64,000 nt of DNA from Misgurnus anguillicaudatus (lineage: Eukaryota; Chordata; Actinopteri; Cypriniformes; Cobitidae). Numbering within the stretch: the first letter of the stretch is position 1; the number at the start of each line of letters is the position of its first letter. Below the pieces are notes generated by a model, which did not search any database, was not told where the DNA came from, and saw only the letters and a program-made list of their open reading frames with translations. The stretch spans positions 36,236,001 to 36,300,000 of the forward strand of contig NC_073353.2 in assembly GCF_027580225.2 (NCBI RefSeq). The letters run 5' to 3'. Below are positions 1-11,064 of the stretch, one piece after another. The translations under genes were made by a program, and so were the position numbers.

Positions 1-1297
1 CCCACATCCCAGCTACATATCTCATGGTACGGATCACTGGCAAGCGCGTGCCTGCGCTGGATTGATGGAGCGATTCTCCTGGCAGGCCTCGCCTCGCGCT
101 TCCACGCTTTTTCCTTTAGAGCGAGTGCTGTCCTCATAACTCTTATCGAGATTTTTGGGGGTGTTTATGTGCGTCTATTTGTGTATGGATGGATGGGGGT
201 CTCGAAGGCAGATGTTGGCACTTATATAAAACGGACCGTTATAAAGTGCAGGCCACCAGGAAGCTGGTAATACTCTCAAGGCTTTAAAACATTTGGTGTG
301 CAGTGACCATTGTGCGGATATTTGTCCACGCAGATGTGATCCCCTCATCTGCATGAGAACATGTGGGACTGACATAACCTGCTTCATTTAGCCTCACAGC
401 TGAGCGGACCTAATCCACTAACATGCACATGCTCGCAACCTCACATACGTTGTTTTGAGAGGTGGGGTCTTTTCACAACGAAAGCTCTTGCTCTGTTACT
501 GTCTCAGACGTCCATCCGGGCTACAGTCAGAGGATTCTGGGTAAATCTTAAAAGCCTAAGGTGGAGCCACATTTTGCACGCATGGCATACTTGCAACGTG
601 ATGCATCTGTGCTCTTAATTTGCAAATGCTGTCATTTAACACTCAGCTGCAGCGTTTCACAATAGCTTTTCAGTGTAAAAGACAGAGTGCCATACGCACA
701 GATCAAACAGATTAAGTAAGCAAAGCTAGGAATTGATTTAAATTTAACACAAGTAGATTTCACTAGATCCAAGATATTTAGATTTCTTTATGTGTGCATG
801 AATGACTTAAGTTTTTCCAAGCAGGACGATGAATCTTCAAACCCTACGTTTAACAAAAACAGATTAGTCTGATGGGAAATACATATTCCAGCGTCGTCTT
901 GCTTGCCTGGGAATTTGCTTGAAAACTGACACAAGTTTATTTCCCAAGCTTTGAATCTTTCCTAAACACAAAGGAGTCAGTGTGCGACAGTTTCCACCAA
1001 CCAGAAAGTTGAAGTCTTTGCAGTTACCACAAAGAACGTACCCGTGGGGTAAGTCAATAACTCATCCAGCAAACAAACTGTTGTCGGTAAATGATCCAGA
1101 GCCTGATGATTTGGAGCAAAAGCCTCGTATACATGTTTGGTTTGTGGTCTGTACCAAAGAATGACAGATCTGATCCTCTGACCTTTTCCAACAGTATACA
1201 GAAAAGACGCTTTGTGTGTCTTGTTAAAAGAGAAAAGCCAGGCGTGTCAGCCGGCATGAAGATAGGCCACTGGCAGAGCAATACTGTTAATGATATA
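1..1297. other. Intergenic DNA, nothing recognised
   Basis: No convincing coding region, tRNA or terminal inverted repeat was seen. Open frames here are short, overlap on both strands and resemble no family I know. The sequence looks like ordinary single-copy intergenic DNA. Confidence 0.5.
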
Positions 1298-1473
1298 CTG
1301 TCAGAAAAAAATAGTCCCTAGCTGTCACTGGGGCGGTACCATTTTAAAAAGTACAGCTTTGCACCTAAAGAGGTCATATACCTCAGAAGTTCATATTAAT
1401 GTTTACAAATCTGTACCTAAATCGTACCGCCCCAGTGACAGCTTGGGACTATTTTTGACTTTTGTTCTGACAG
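1298..1473. mobile_element. Palindromic MITE with CTGTCAG ends
   Basis: The two ends are inverted repeats. The left side reads CTGTCAGA, then an A-run, TAGTCCC and GCTGTCACTGGGGCGGTAC. The right side is its reverse complement, with an extra ~10 bp near the tip. The middle (about 1350-1420) is unrelated AT-rich filler without coding capacity, typical of a non-autonomous DNA transposon. A degraded relative with the same CCCCAGTGACAGC core lies near 55580-55668. The superfamily is not determined; the flanking duplication is unclear. Confidence 0.75.
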
Positions 1474-1639
1474 TGATAACTATTGTTTTTGTTTTGTATT
1501 TTTAAAAAGTTTCTTTTGACTGTGTGCATTTTGTCAAAACAATCCCCGTTTACATGGATCCGCAAATATATATTATAAATGCCAGGCCAGTATTTTGGGA
1601 TATGACACGTCTTAACATGTAATACACATGCACATGATG

Positions 1640-1960
1640 TCACAGTTTTAACCATAGACTGTAAAAAATATGGATGTAGTGTCCGTGACGTCACCCATGG
1701 GTTTGTGAAAATCTTTATTTAAGCCAATAGTTGGCCACGCGCATCATCGCGCATCACTCGCGGATAAACAAAAATGGGTAAATGGCGGGACATGGATGAC
1801 GCTGAGGTGGCTGGTTGCCGATACCATGCCTGTCTAGCTCGACAGTAGTGACAGCAGTGGCAGTTCATCTGTCGCTCAAGTGGCCGAACTTTAAGGCTTA
1901 ATATAAATTAAACGGATGAGTTACAAAAACATTAACTCCTCTCACAGTTGTCATGAAGGG
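1640..1960. repeat. Possible dispersed repeat with a CRE palindrome
   Basis: The stretch beginning ATAGACTGTAAAAAATATGG resembles a repeat often seen in fish genomes. It includes a perfect TGACGTCA at 1686-1693 and a CpG-richer segment with GCGCATCATCGCGC. Only one copy is in this window, so repeat status rests on recollection and is not shown here. Confidence 0.35.
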
Positions 1961-1973
1961 CCAAATTAGCTAT

Positions 1974-1997
1974 ATATATATATATATATATATATAT
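1974..1997. repeat. (TA)n microsatellite
   Basis: An uninterrupted alternating TA run of about 24 bp. Confidence 0.9.
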
Positions 1998-2053
1998 CTG
2001 ATATTATTATATAAAAAAAAAACGTGCACAGGCTGTTTAATGTTTCTGTTTTT

Positions 2054-2262
2054 ACTCTAAATTTAGTGTTATTTTTAACCCAATGCTTGGTAAATATAAA
2101 TATTGGACAGAACATGCTGAGTTATTAAATAAACCTGGTTATTTTTTAAAGTTCAACTCGTAGTTGAGTTAATAACAACCCAGCATAGGTTTATTTATAA
2201 CCCAACATGTGTTTTGTCCAACATTTACCAAGCATTGGGTTAAAAAGGACCCAGCAGAATGT
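2054..2262. mobile_element. Degenerate palindromic MITE, same family as 8201-8383
   Basis: It has an ACTCTAAA-type left edge. AACCCAATGCTTGGTAAATA near the left is mirrored by TTTACCAAGCATTGGGTT near the right. The pattern of repeated AACCCA/TGGGTT blocks matches the better preserved copy at 8201-8383. No coding capacity. Confidence 0.6.
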
Positions 2263-2321
2263 ATAGGGTTTGGGGTGTTGTCATATAAATGACAACATGA
2301 TAAAATGTTGTCATCATAAAT

Positions 2322-3767
2322 TACACAATGTATGATTTTTTAAACTATTTATTTGTATGATACAGCTGCAAATACGTATTTGAACACCTGTCTATCAACT
2401 AGAATTCTGACCATAAAAAGACCTGTTAGTCTGCCTTTAAAATATCCATTTCCACTCCATTTATTATCCTAAATTAGATGCACCTGTTTGAGGTCGTTAG
2501 CTGCATAAAGACACCTGTCCACCCCATACAATCAGTAAGAATCCAATTACTAACATGGCCAAGACCAAAGAGCTTTCCAAAGACACTAGAGACAAAATTG
2601 TACACCTCCACAAGGCTGGAAAGGGCTATGGGGAAATTACCAAGCAGCTTGGTGAAAAAGGTCCACTGTTGGAGCAATCATTAGAAAATGGAAGAAGCTA
2701 AACATGACTGTCAATCTCCCTCGGACTGGGGCTCCATGCAAGATCTCACCTTGTGGGGTCTCAATGATCCTAAGAAAGGTTAGAAATCAGCCCAGAACTA
2801 CACGGGAGGAGCTGGTCATGACCTGAAAAGAGCTGGGACCACCGTTTCCAAGGTTACTGTTGGTAATACACTAAGAAGTCGTGGTTTGAAATCATGCATG
2901 GCACGGAAGGTTCCCCTGCTTAAACCAGCACATGTCCAGGCCCATCTTCAGTTTGCCAATGACCATTTGGATGATTCAGAGGAGTCATGAAAGAAACTCA
3001 TGTGGTCAGATGAGACCAAAATAAAACCTTTTGGTCATAATTCAACTAAACGCGTTTGGAGGAAGAAGAATGATAAGTACCATCCCAGAACACCATCCCT
3101 ACTGTGAAGCATGGGGGTGGTAGCATCATTCTTTGGTGGTGTTTTTCTGCACATGGGGCACTGTATTAAGGAGAGGATGACTGGGGTCATGTATTGCGAG
3201 ATTTTGGGGAACAACCTCCTTCCCTCAGTCAGAGCATTAAAGTTGGGTCGAGGCTGGGTCTTCCAACATGACAATGACCCAAAGCACACAGCCTGGATAA
3301 CCAAGGAGTGGCTCTGTAAGAAGCATATCAAGGTTCTGGCATGGCCTAGCCACCTCCAGACCTAAACCCAATAGAGAATCTTTGGAGGGAGCTCAAACTT
3401 CGTGTTTCTCAGTGACAGGCCAAAAACCTGACTGATCTAGAGAAGATCTATGTGGAGGAGTGGGCCAAAATCCCTCCTGCAGTGTGTGCAAACCTGGTGA
3501 AAAACTACAGGAAACCTCTGTAGTTGCAAACAAAGGCTACTGTACCATTAACATTGATTTTCTCAGGTGTTTAAATACTTATTTGCAGCTGTATCATACA
3601 AATAAATAGTTAAAAAAATCATACATTGTGATTTCTGGATTTCTATTTTTTAGATTGTCTCTCACAGTGGACATGCACCTACGATGACAATTTCAGACCC
3701 CTCCATGATTTCTAAGTGGGAGAGCTTGCAAAATAACAGGGTGTTCAAATACTTTTTTTCCTCACTG
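2322..3767 (+). mobile_element. Tc1/mariner-type transposon, left end lost, transposase decayed
   Basis: The right inverted repeat is about 200 bp (3564-3767) and ends CACTG next to a TA. Its inner ~75 bp is matched in reverse at 2322-2397, around GTATGATACAGCTGCAAATA, but the outer ~130 bp is missing on the left, so the element is truncated there. Between the ends are pieces of a Tc1-like transposase in several frames. An N-terminal part around 2554-2700 contains [24 protein letters not shown]-terminal part around 3105-3365 contains the typical GGSI/W-type stretch, then [17 protein letters not shown] and AWPSHLQT. Frameshifts and stops separate the pieces, so no functional enzyme is encoded. 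Long repeats with an internal repeat of the GTATTTGAACACC tip resemble the IR/DR organisation of fish Tc1 elements. Confidence 0.9.
2554..3534 (+). pseudogene. Tc1-like transposase pseudogene
   Basis: This is the remnant reading frame of the element at 2322-3767. Recognisable parts are the paired-like DNA-binding start ([14 protein letters not shown]), a middle part with GVSKVTVG-like wording around 2840-2880, and the DDE-domain end with HDNDPKHTA (around 3268-3294). The last of these normally holds the second catalytic aspartate region. The frame is interrupted several times; the longest intact stretch is 84 codons. It is an inactive fossil. Confidence 0.85.
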
Positions 3768-3769
3768 TA

Positions 3770-4082
3770 ACTATTTAAAAATCGGCAATTTGGTAAGGGT
3801 GCAAAAAAGAGAAAAAAAATTGCCTTTAAAGTTGTCCAAATGAAGTCCTAATTTCCAGATGAAGCAACATACATTACTAGTGATAAATACATTTTTTAAT
3901 ATACATATATATATTTATATATATTCATTATATTTATATATCTTCATGGAACATGATATTTCCTGAATATCCTAATGATTTTGTGCCTAAGAACGATCAT
4001 TTTTGAGCCTTACAATGTATTGCTGGCTATTACTAAAAATATACCCGCGCAACCTATGACTGGTTTTGTCGTCTAAGGTCAC
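3770..4082. mobile_element. 5'-truncated copy of MITE family J
   Basis: It shares long stretches with the fuller copies at 14270-15060 and 34191-36210. Shared text includes AAAGTTG(T/A)CCAAATGAAGTC, a dispersed ATAAATA(T/C) block, and the right-hand ACAATGTATTG.TGGCTATT.CTA plus ATACCCG.GC..C. It directly follows the right end of the Tc1 relic. No coding capacity. Confidence 0.65.
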
Positions 4083-4894
4083 AATTTAGAGGCAGAGACC
4101 CCTAAAAAAGAAAATATATGACTTCAGTTATAATACATTTAACTGCAAAACTGGTTAAGAGTGTGGAGACTATTACCAATTCAATGAGATTCCTGTTTTG
4201 GTAACAGCGACTTCTCTAATTGGTCGCTTCAAGATAGTGTAGTTCACTATGAATTTGGCAATTACAGTATAAATGATACTGGGGGTAAAAATTGGTGTGT
4301 GTTTTAAAAACATTCAAAAAACCCTGATGAAAGAACCCCAGCAGTATTATCAAAGGAAACAAGTTGATCCTGTCTGGCCATCCCAGTGGCATAAACCGTC
4401 AATCAGACTTCCTGCTGGTTTGGTGTCGTTACATAATAAAAGATACGGTGACCCCTGCAAACGGTGCCTGGGGTTCCTTGCGAGTCGTATGAAGTTAACG
4501 TCCCAACCTTGAAAAGAAATAGTTTTCAGCTATTAAAATGCCTATGAAAATGGGATGCTTATCGAATAATACGAACCAGATTGCCTTGTTTTCCCCCAGC
4601 CTGGCAAGGCCTGAAGTCAGAAAGATATCTACACCTTTCAAGTCGTCTTTGAAGTCTACCACATTATAAGGGTTTGAGCGCCTGGGAATGTTGCGTGGTG
4701 GTTATACGGGTTCAGAGAATGAGCGTTGGCTTGGTTTTTACCAGACCAAGGTCTTGCTGGCTCAAACCAGGATGGTTTCATAAGTTTCATACACAGTTAA
4801 GAAATCGCAGCGTTCCTTGACTGATCAGCTGTCATTGAGAGGGAGTTTTAGAGTCATGCTCTGATCATACACTACTTTCCTTCTGTAAAGCATG
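4083..4894. other. Intergenic DNA, nothing recognised
   Basis: No repeat structure or coding signal was seen. The 79-codon open frame at 4273-4512 shows no recognisable domain or splice context. Confidence 0.45.
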
Positions 4895-5312
4895 CACTGT
4901 AAAAAAATTCCGTAGAAATTGCAGCTGGGTTGCCGGTAATTTACTGTAGATTTACATTTATGTTATTTACTGGCAAGAGTTTGTTCAAAGTTAAATGAAC
5001 ATTAAACATTTACAAGTCTTTGTCTTTACAGAGTAAAACTAAAAAAACAACATCAAGCAAAACATTCTGGGAAACAAAATCTGAATCAAAAAACAGAAAA
5101 AGGTTGATGATGATTTCTGATTCCCAGAATGCTTTGCATGAGGCTGTTATTGAATAGTTTTATTCTGTAAAGATAAAGACTTGTAATTATTTAAAATTTA
5201 TTTAACTTTGAACAAACTCTTGCCAGTAAATAACATAAATGTAAATCTACGGTAAATTACCGGCAACCCAGCTGCAATAACATTGAAATTTCTACGGAAT
5301 TTTTTTACAGTG
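4895..5312. mobile_element. MITE family A, copy 1
   Basis: A near-complete palindrome of about 418 bp. It starts CACTGTAAAAAAATTC, ends with the reverse complement and has no coding capacity. Landmarks on both arms are GGTTGCCGGTAA, TTATTTACTGGCAAGAGTTTG and AGAATGCTTTGC. Copies 2 and 3 are flanked by TA; this copy has TG on each side. Confidence 0.85.
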
Positions 5313-5798
5313 TGGATGAGTGCTTAATAAATCTTTACATGTTTGTGCAGGATTAAAAGATCTGCTTTAACTGGAGCTAAACTCTATAGCATTTAGATCT
5401 GCTCTGTCAAAGTCACTAAGCATCAGAAGCAGGTTTGTTGTAGGCACACATTTTCCATACAAGATCATTTAGTTTAGATATATAGCCCTCCAACCGGCCC
5501 AGGAGATGAGAGCGTTGTGTTTGCTAGAGGTTTAGGGGAAGGTAGACAGAGGTCAATGCTTTTAATATTCTTCTGTATGAGTGAGGGCAGCCAAGTTCCC
5601 AGAGGAATCTCAAATGACAATTTCAGGTGGCGTATATGTGTGTGTGTACCTGATTTAAAAAAAATCAAAGCTTCACATCAAAAACCTTTAGTCTTGACAA
5701 GATAGAAAGTCTTTGATCAAACTTCAGGATAGTAATAATAGATGATAGATGTAAGTTAACTCCAACACAAAAATCGACATCAGAAACATAAACCAATA
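5313..5798. other. Intergenic DNA between two MITE copies
   Basis: No supported gene or repeat. Short open frames on both strands near 5474-5705 mirror each other and carry no known motif. Confidence 0.45.
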
Positions 5799-6236
5799 CA
5801 CTGTAAAAAAAATTCAGTTGAAATTACAGTGTTACTTGCATCTGGTTGCTGGTAACTTACCGTAGATAGATTTAAATTTATGTTATTTACTGGCAAGAGT
5901 TTGTTCAAAGTTAAATAAATATTAAATATTAACAACAAGTCTTTATCTTTACAGTATAAAACTATAAAATAACAGCCTCATGCAAAGCATTCTGGGAACC
6001 AGAAATCATCATCAACCTTTTTCTGTTTTTTGCTTCAGATTTTGTTTCCCAGAATGCTTTGCTTGATGCTGTTATTTTAGTTTTACTCTGTAAAAGACAA
6101 AGAATTGTAAATGTTTAATGTTCATTTAACTTTAAACAAAATGTTGCCAGTAAATAACACAAATTCAAATCCACGGCAAGCCACCGGCAACAAGCTGCAA
6201 GCAACACTGTAATTTCTACTGAATTTTTTTACAGTG
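5799..6236. mobile_element. MITE family A, copy 2
   Basis: Palindromic, with CACTGTAAAAAAAATTC at the left and its reverse complement at the right. It is flanked by TA at 5797-5798 and 6237-6238, which fits a TA target duplication as in Tc1/mariner-class MITEs. The arms carry the same CCAGAATGCTTTGC centre and ACTGGCAAGAG blocks as copy 1. Confidence 0.88.
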
Positions 6237-6426
6237 TACCGTAAGCAATAAAAATAGGAGTTTAGTGGCATATTTTTACAGTATGTGATTGTGTACCCCT
6301 CCTACTTCATAAAATATTATTTAGCAGAATAAATTAAGAGCTCAGATGCAAAAGTTGCTAAACGCCACCTCTGTAAAAAATGACATAATCATATTAATCT
6401 GCATGCATTATACATTTATTAAATAC

Positions 6427-7303
6427 CAGTGGCGGCCAGTGACTTCTTTTTTGAGGGCGCTTGATGCGAAGGTTGTCACAACATGTATGTGTGTGGTTCC
6501 TTTTTTCAAAATATGTGTTTTGTGCATCAAGATATCTTGTGTGCATCACTTATCTTGTCAAAATAAGTGACTGCTGCAGACGCATCTAAAGGATCTATGA
6601 TAAAAAAGACGCTCGCGTTTGCCAGATACTCGCATAATCTCATGCGTACCCTGTAAAAAAATTCTGTAGAAATTGCAGCTGGGTTGCCGGTAAGTTACCG
6701 TAGATTTAAATGTATGTTTTTTACTGGCAACATTTTGTTCAAAGTTAAATGAACATTAAACATTTACAAGTCTTTGTCTTTACAGAGTAAAACTAAAAAA
6801 ACTGCATCAAGCAAAACATTCTGGGAAACAAAATCTGAATCAAAAAACAGAAAAAGGTTCATGATGATTTCTGGTTCCCAGAATGCTTTGCATGAGGCTG
6901 TTATTGTATAGTTTTATTCTGTAAAGATAAAGACTTGTTAATATTTAACATTTATTTAACTTTGAACAAACTCTTGCCAGTAAATAACATACATTTAAAT
7001 ATACGGTAAATTACCGGCAACCCAGCTGCAATAACATTGTAATTTCTATGCAATTTTTTTACAGTGTAATCAAAGTTTACTGTTAAGGGAGTAATATGTA
7101 TTGCATGTAATATGTGAACGTGAGCATCTCTTTTATCATAAACGGTTTTGACGCGTGTGCAGCAGGCACTTATTTTGACAAAACACATGATGCACATGGT
7201 TCACATGACGCAACAAACGCATATTTTGAAAACGCAAGCAACACGCATGACACTCCGAACACTTATTAGCGCACCTCGGATGACCAGTCACGAGCTGCCA
7301 TTG
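6427..7303. mobile_element. hAT-like MITE (family Q, copy 1) hosting a family A MITE
   Basis: The ends are inverted: CAGTGGCGGCCAGTGAC at the left, and GTCACGAGCTGCCATTG at the right. A perfect 8-bp direct repeat TTAAATAC flanks the element (6419-6426 and 7304-7311), the target-site length typical of hAT transposons. The two host arms (6427-6648 and 7067-7303) are mirror images. A family A MITE sits between them. No transposase. Confidence 0.92.
6649..7066. mobile_element. MITE family A, copy 3, nested in the hAT-like element
   Basis: A palindrome with one changed tip base (CCCTG instead of CACTG at the left). TA lies on both sides (6647-6648, 7067-7068). It interrupts the hAT-like element at 6427-7303, so it arrived later. 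Confidence 0.9.
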
Positions 7304-7643
7304 TTAAATACTTTCTCTTCAAAAGCTGCTTAAATCCCGGCCTCAGGCCATTCAAAATTACCCGTTTGTTGGCAGAATCCGTTAAACGTCACACCCATTT
7401 TTCAGCAAAGTGCACAGAAGTTTAAACAACCATGGATCACATTCAAACTTGGGTCCCTTATGAGTATATGGACCTCAATACAGCCCGAATGTAGCAGCCA
7501 TATGCATCACAGCGCCCCCTTATGTGTAGTTCAGTTTTTTAATTTTTACATTTTGAATTCTAACTATCATTATTTGCAATGTGTCTAGTTGTAGCTTTAG
7601 TGACTTTACTCTGTCCTGTTCAAAGAAGTGATTTTTTTCCAGC

Positions 7644-8119
7644 ATGATCTCATGGCAAGTCGTGTTATAGTCACGAAAAATTTGATTCCTTTATTTGTGT
7701 CCATGGCCCGAAATTTAGCTTTTTGTCGTGCCTTGAGGACAAATGTCTTTTTTGTGCCATTTTATGTATTGTTTTTAATCTTTCCCCTATTTTTAAATCA
7801 TTGTCGCTTGTGGTTAGATTTGGGGTTTGGGTTACTTTAATGTATTGGTTTCTACATGTTTTTCTTACGCTTATAAAACTTTTCTCGCATGGAGTTGGGG
7901 TTACAGTTGGGGTTTGGGTTAGGATGTCTAAACATGTAACAGAAAGTGATTCTAACCGCAAACCCAGGCGACGGTGGTAAGAAAATAGAAAAAAATATGG
8001 GAGAGCAATCCATGAAATGACACGAAAAAGAAAGTCAAACTATTTATAGAAATTTGTGGGAGTGACATGATAAAGACATTCTTGCTTTTCGTCTCTATAA
8101 AATGACTTTCCATGAGATT
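7644..8119. mobile_element. MITE family G, copy 1
   Basis: The left arm begins TGATCTCATGGCAAGTCGTG. The right arm ends with a matching reverse complement (ATGACTTTCCATGAGATTA). Arms share TTTATTTGTGTCCATGG and the inner GGGTTAGGATGTCTAAA region. Other copies are at 16009-17035, 25870-26428 and 63707-64000. The overlapping open frames of up to 108 codons here are by-products of the palindrome. Confidence 0.75.
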
Positions 8120-8200
8120 AGTCTGTTTTTATCAGAAGTGGTTTTTGCCAAAAAACCTTGCATGCACTTTTTACAGTGAAGATTTTTTTAAGGAAAAGTA

Positions 8201-8383
8201 CACTCTAATAATTGCTGGGTTATTTTTGACTCAATGCTGGGTTATTATACCCCATGGTTGCATAAAAACAACCCAAATTTGGTTTATTTTTGACCCAGCA
8301 TGGGGTCATTTTAGCCAAGCATGTGTGTTCTGTCCAATATTTACCCATTATGGGTCAAAAATAACCCAGCCATTTTTAGAGTG
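8201..8383. mobile_element. Palindromic MITE with CACTCTAA ends and TA duplication
   Basis: It starts CACTCTAATAATTGCTGGGT and ends with the mirrored CCAGCCATTTTTAGAGTG. TA flanks it at 8199-8200 and 8384-8385. The interior is built of repeated TGGGTTATTTTTGACCCA-like blocks. No coding capacity. Confidence 0.88.
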
Positions 8384-9206
8384 TAGACTAAAATATGATT
8401 GTGACAATGACTTATGGCTGTATACGTACACTGGGTAAGAGAACAAGGTGTGAACTATTATTAAAGGGCATGAAACCAAAAATGACATAAAATCACAAGA
8501 CATGTGTGCACAAATTTTGCAATCTCTGTTAGTCACTTAAGCTTTATGTATTTATCTGTTTACATTTACATTAAGTAGAAGCTATTTTATTCTGTTTGTT
8601 TTATAAGTCTATTGTAGTTTTTTGAATATTTTCATGCTGTGCTTCAGCCCCAATGAGATTTAAAGTGCAATGAATCTCTGTTCCGGCCGGTGTGGAGGAA
8701 TACGTTCATATTCTAATCAAGGTTAAGTAAACATTTCATGGCATGCATGTGCAGTATGACTGTCTGTCTTTGACATTTAATTCAGGCGGTCACAGTCATG
8801 TGTGCATTCTTTCAGCATGGCTCATATTCCCCGTCTTCAGGAGTCTTCCCTTGTACTGCTCTTTCAGGAGGAAATTATTTTTCATAGCCCCCGAAAGAGC
8901 AGTGCATTGCCAAGGACCATTGCTGTGTGCTCTGCAGAATCCTCTCCTCTCAGCTTCCTCAGGAGGGCTTTCCTTTTAAACCTGCATTAAAATAAATCAT
9001 AGATGATAGCTTTGGTCCTGAATAGGGATGTGATGTAAATGATGGGCTGAAGCATGTTTAATTCAGTTATCAGCTGCTATACGTCACACAGGTAATAGTC
9101 AAAATAGTATTTAGGCAATTTTAATACACTACGCAGAATTTTTTTATTTTAAACGATTTTTATTTTTAAGATCATGGGAAGGCTAACCTTCAGATTTAAG
9201 TGTTCC
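8384..9206. other. Intergenic DNA, nothing firm
   Basis: No transposon ends were recognised. Two overlapping open frames at 8743-8990 have no identifiable domain. At 8840-8910 CTGCTCTTTCAGGAGG is loosely mirrored by GAAAGAGCAGTGC, a possible small hairpin. Confidence 0.4.
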
Positions 9207-9275
9207 AGTATATCTCAGTGGTAGATCATTGCATTAGCAGTGCGAGAGGCCATGGGTTCAAACCTAGAGAACTCA
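9207..9275 (+). repeat. tRNA-like SINE head
   Basis: It contains an A-box-like ATCTCAGTGGTAGATCATTG and a B-box-like GGGTTCAAACC at tRNA spacing, but no pairing acceptor stem. It is better read as a tRNA-derived retroposon piece than as a working tRNA gene. Confidence 0.6.
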
Positions 9276-9858
9276 CATAGGCCTACAGATAAAAATGTAT
9301 ACCTTGTAATACAATATAAATCAATGCCAGTGGCAGCTCGTGACTGCTCATCCGAGGGGCGCAAATTCAAAATAAGTGTTCAAAGTGTCATGTGTGTTGC
9401 TTGTGTTTTCAAAATATGTTTGTTGCGTCATGTGAACCATGTGTGTCACGTGTTTTATCAAAATTAGTGCCTCCTGCACATACATCAAAACCGTTTATGA
9501 TAAAAGAGACGCTCACACTCATAAAATACACACAAGACACTCCCTTAACAGTAAACTTTGATTACAGATGAGATTATGCAAGTATCTGGCAAACGCGAAG
9601 GTCTCTTTTATCATAAACCTTTTAGACGCATCTGCAGCAGGCACTTATTTTGACAAGACACGTGATGCACATAGGATCACTCGACGCGCAGAACACATAT
9701 TTTGAAATTACGAACCTCACACGACGGGCTACATACATGTTGTGAATAGGGATGCATAACGATTAATCGCGATTAATCTATAAAAGTTTTTGTTTACATC
9801 ATATTTGTGTGTGAACTGTGTATAATAAATTTGTATAAAAAAAATGCAGAAACATGAA

Positions 9859-10181
9859 TGTCACGGTGATCCGTGTCATGTTTTATGTCTGTTCCGATTG
9901 TCGTCACCTGGACTCTTGTTAATTAATTACCTGCCTCATCACACCTGTGTATCGTTAGTCTGTTTGTATATATACCCCTGCCTGTTGTATGTGCACTTGC
10001 CGGATGATTGTCGTTACTCTCATGTCTGTTCTTGTTCCACGTTTGATGTTCCTGTGTTACTTACAGTACTTGCCTGTTGTTTTTACTCCTCGTATTTTGT
10101 TTATTTATTAAATGTTATTTATTCAACCAGAACTCTGCACTTGCGTCCTCACTTCCTCACTCCTGCATCCCAGTCGTGACA
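9859..10181 (+). repeat. 5' LTR
   Basis: Compared with the 3' LTR it has an extra 5 bp in the CTTACAGTACTTGCC region and only scattered single-base differences. It contains a TATATA stretch (around 9967) that could serve as promoter. Confidence 0.92.
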
Positions 10182-10746
10182 GAATCATCCGGCCATTATT
10201 GGACGCAGCGAGTTCACGGAGGGCGGCTCCCCAGGAGTTTCGTCGAGGGGGAGTAGTGACATCGGGGTTCATTCCCCATCAGCCCCGATGTCTCTTGGGG
10301 ACCACCGTGAGCGATCGCTCGCTCCTGCGGGAGGAGGATCGGCCCAGGCGGTCCCCCAACGGTTGAGTCGTCGTCGACGGTCCCTCGGAGGACCACCATC
10401 CTGCTCGCAGGAGGATCCGGAACGGACCACGCCCGATCATTTCCCCGGGGTGGCTACCGAGCGAGGGTCTCCGTTTCCGCGAGGGGATGGGAGAAGATTT
10501 CCGGGGGCATCTGATCGTCGACGATTCCCAGGAGGGGGGTAATTCGTCTGCCTCGGTTCTCGGAGCGATCGCTCCGGTTCTCCTGGCGCAGTCCGGCCAA
10601 CCGTTCTGTTGGTCTCATCCCGGCGGCTGCCGGCTTCGCCAGGGTCCCCAAGCCCTCCACCCCTCCCTTGGACTCTCGCTACCAGACTTTGTTTTTGTTT
10701 TGTGTTTATGTGAGTGTCTGGTAGCCACTCGTAGAGGGAGGGGTTA

Positions 10747-11064
10747 TGTCACGGTGATCCGTGTCATGTTTTATGTCTGTTCCGATTGTCGTCACCTGGA
10801 CTCTTGTTAATTAATTACCTGCCTCATCACACCTGTGTATCGTTAGTCTGTTTGTATATATACCCCTGCCTGTTGTATGTGCACTTGCCGGATGATTGTC
10901 GTTACTCTCATGTCTGTTCTTGTTCCACGTTTGATGTTCCTGTGTTACTTACTTGCCTGTTGTTTTTACTCCTCGTGTTTTGTTTATTTATTAAATGTTA
11001 TTTATTCAACCAGAACTCTGCACTTGCGTCCTCACTTCCTCACTCCTGCATCCCAGTCGTGACA
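10747..11064 (+). repeat. 3' LTR
   Basis: Nearly identical to the 5' LTR. The AATAAAA-like polyadenylation hexamer is not obvious; TTATTAAATG around 10987-10997 is the nearest match. The downstream ATGAA completes the target duplication. Confidence 0.92.

Larger units (their letters stand above)
9859..11064 (+). mobile_element. Small non-autonomous LTR retrotransposon (TRIM-like)
   Basis: Two near-identical direct repeats, 9859-10181 (323 bp) and 10747-11064 (318 bp), start TGTCACGG and end CGTGACA, the usual TG...CA form. A 5-bp target duplication ATGAA flanks the whole (9854-9858 and 11065-11069). The internal ~565 bp is notably GC-rich, has no gag, protease, reverse transcriptase or integrase motif, and ends in a purine-rich tract (AGAGGGAGGGG, from about 10733) just before the second LTR, as expected of a polypurine tract. 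A tRNA primer site could not be assigned. The overall look suggests a deletion derivative of a fish Ty3/gypsy-type element. Confidence 0.92.

Noticed and set aside
3111..3365. Functional Tc1 transposase
   Set aside because: Only part of the DDE domain is open; the upstream frame is broken by stops and shifts, and one inverted repeat is truncated.
9207..9275. Genuine tRNA gene
   Set aside because: A- and B-box words are present but there is no pairing acceptor stem. The same holds at 15405-15475, 15928-15999 and 38680-38750.
10288..10810. Protein-coding gene in the GC-rich LTR interior (84-107 codon frames)
   Set aside because: The frames overlap on both strands, run into the 3' LTR and lack retroviral motifs.
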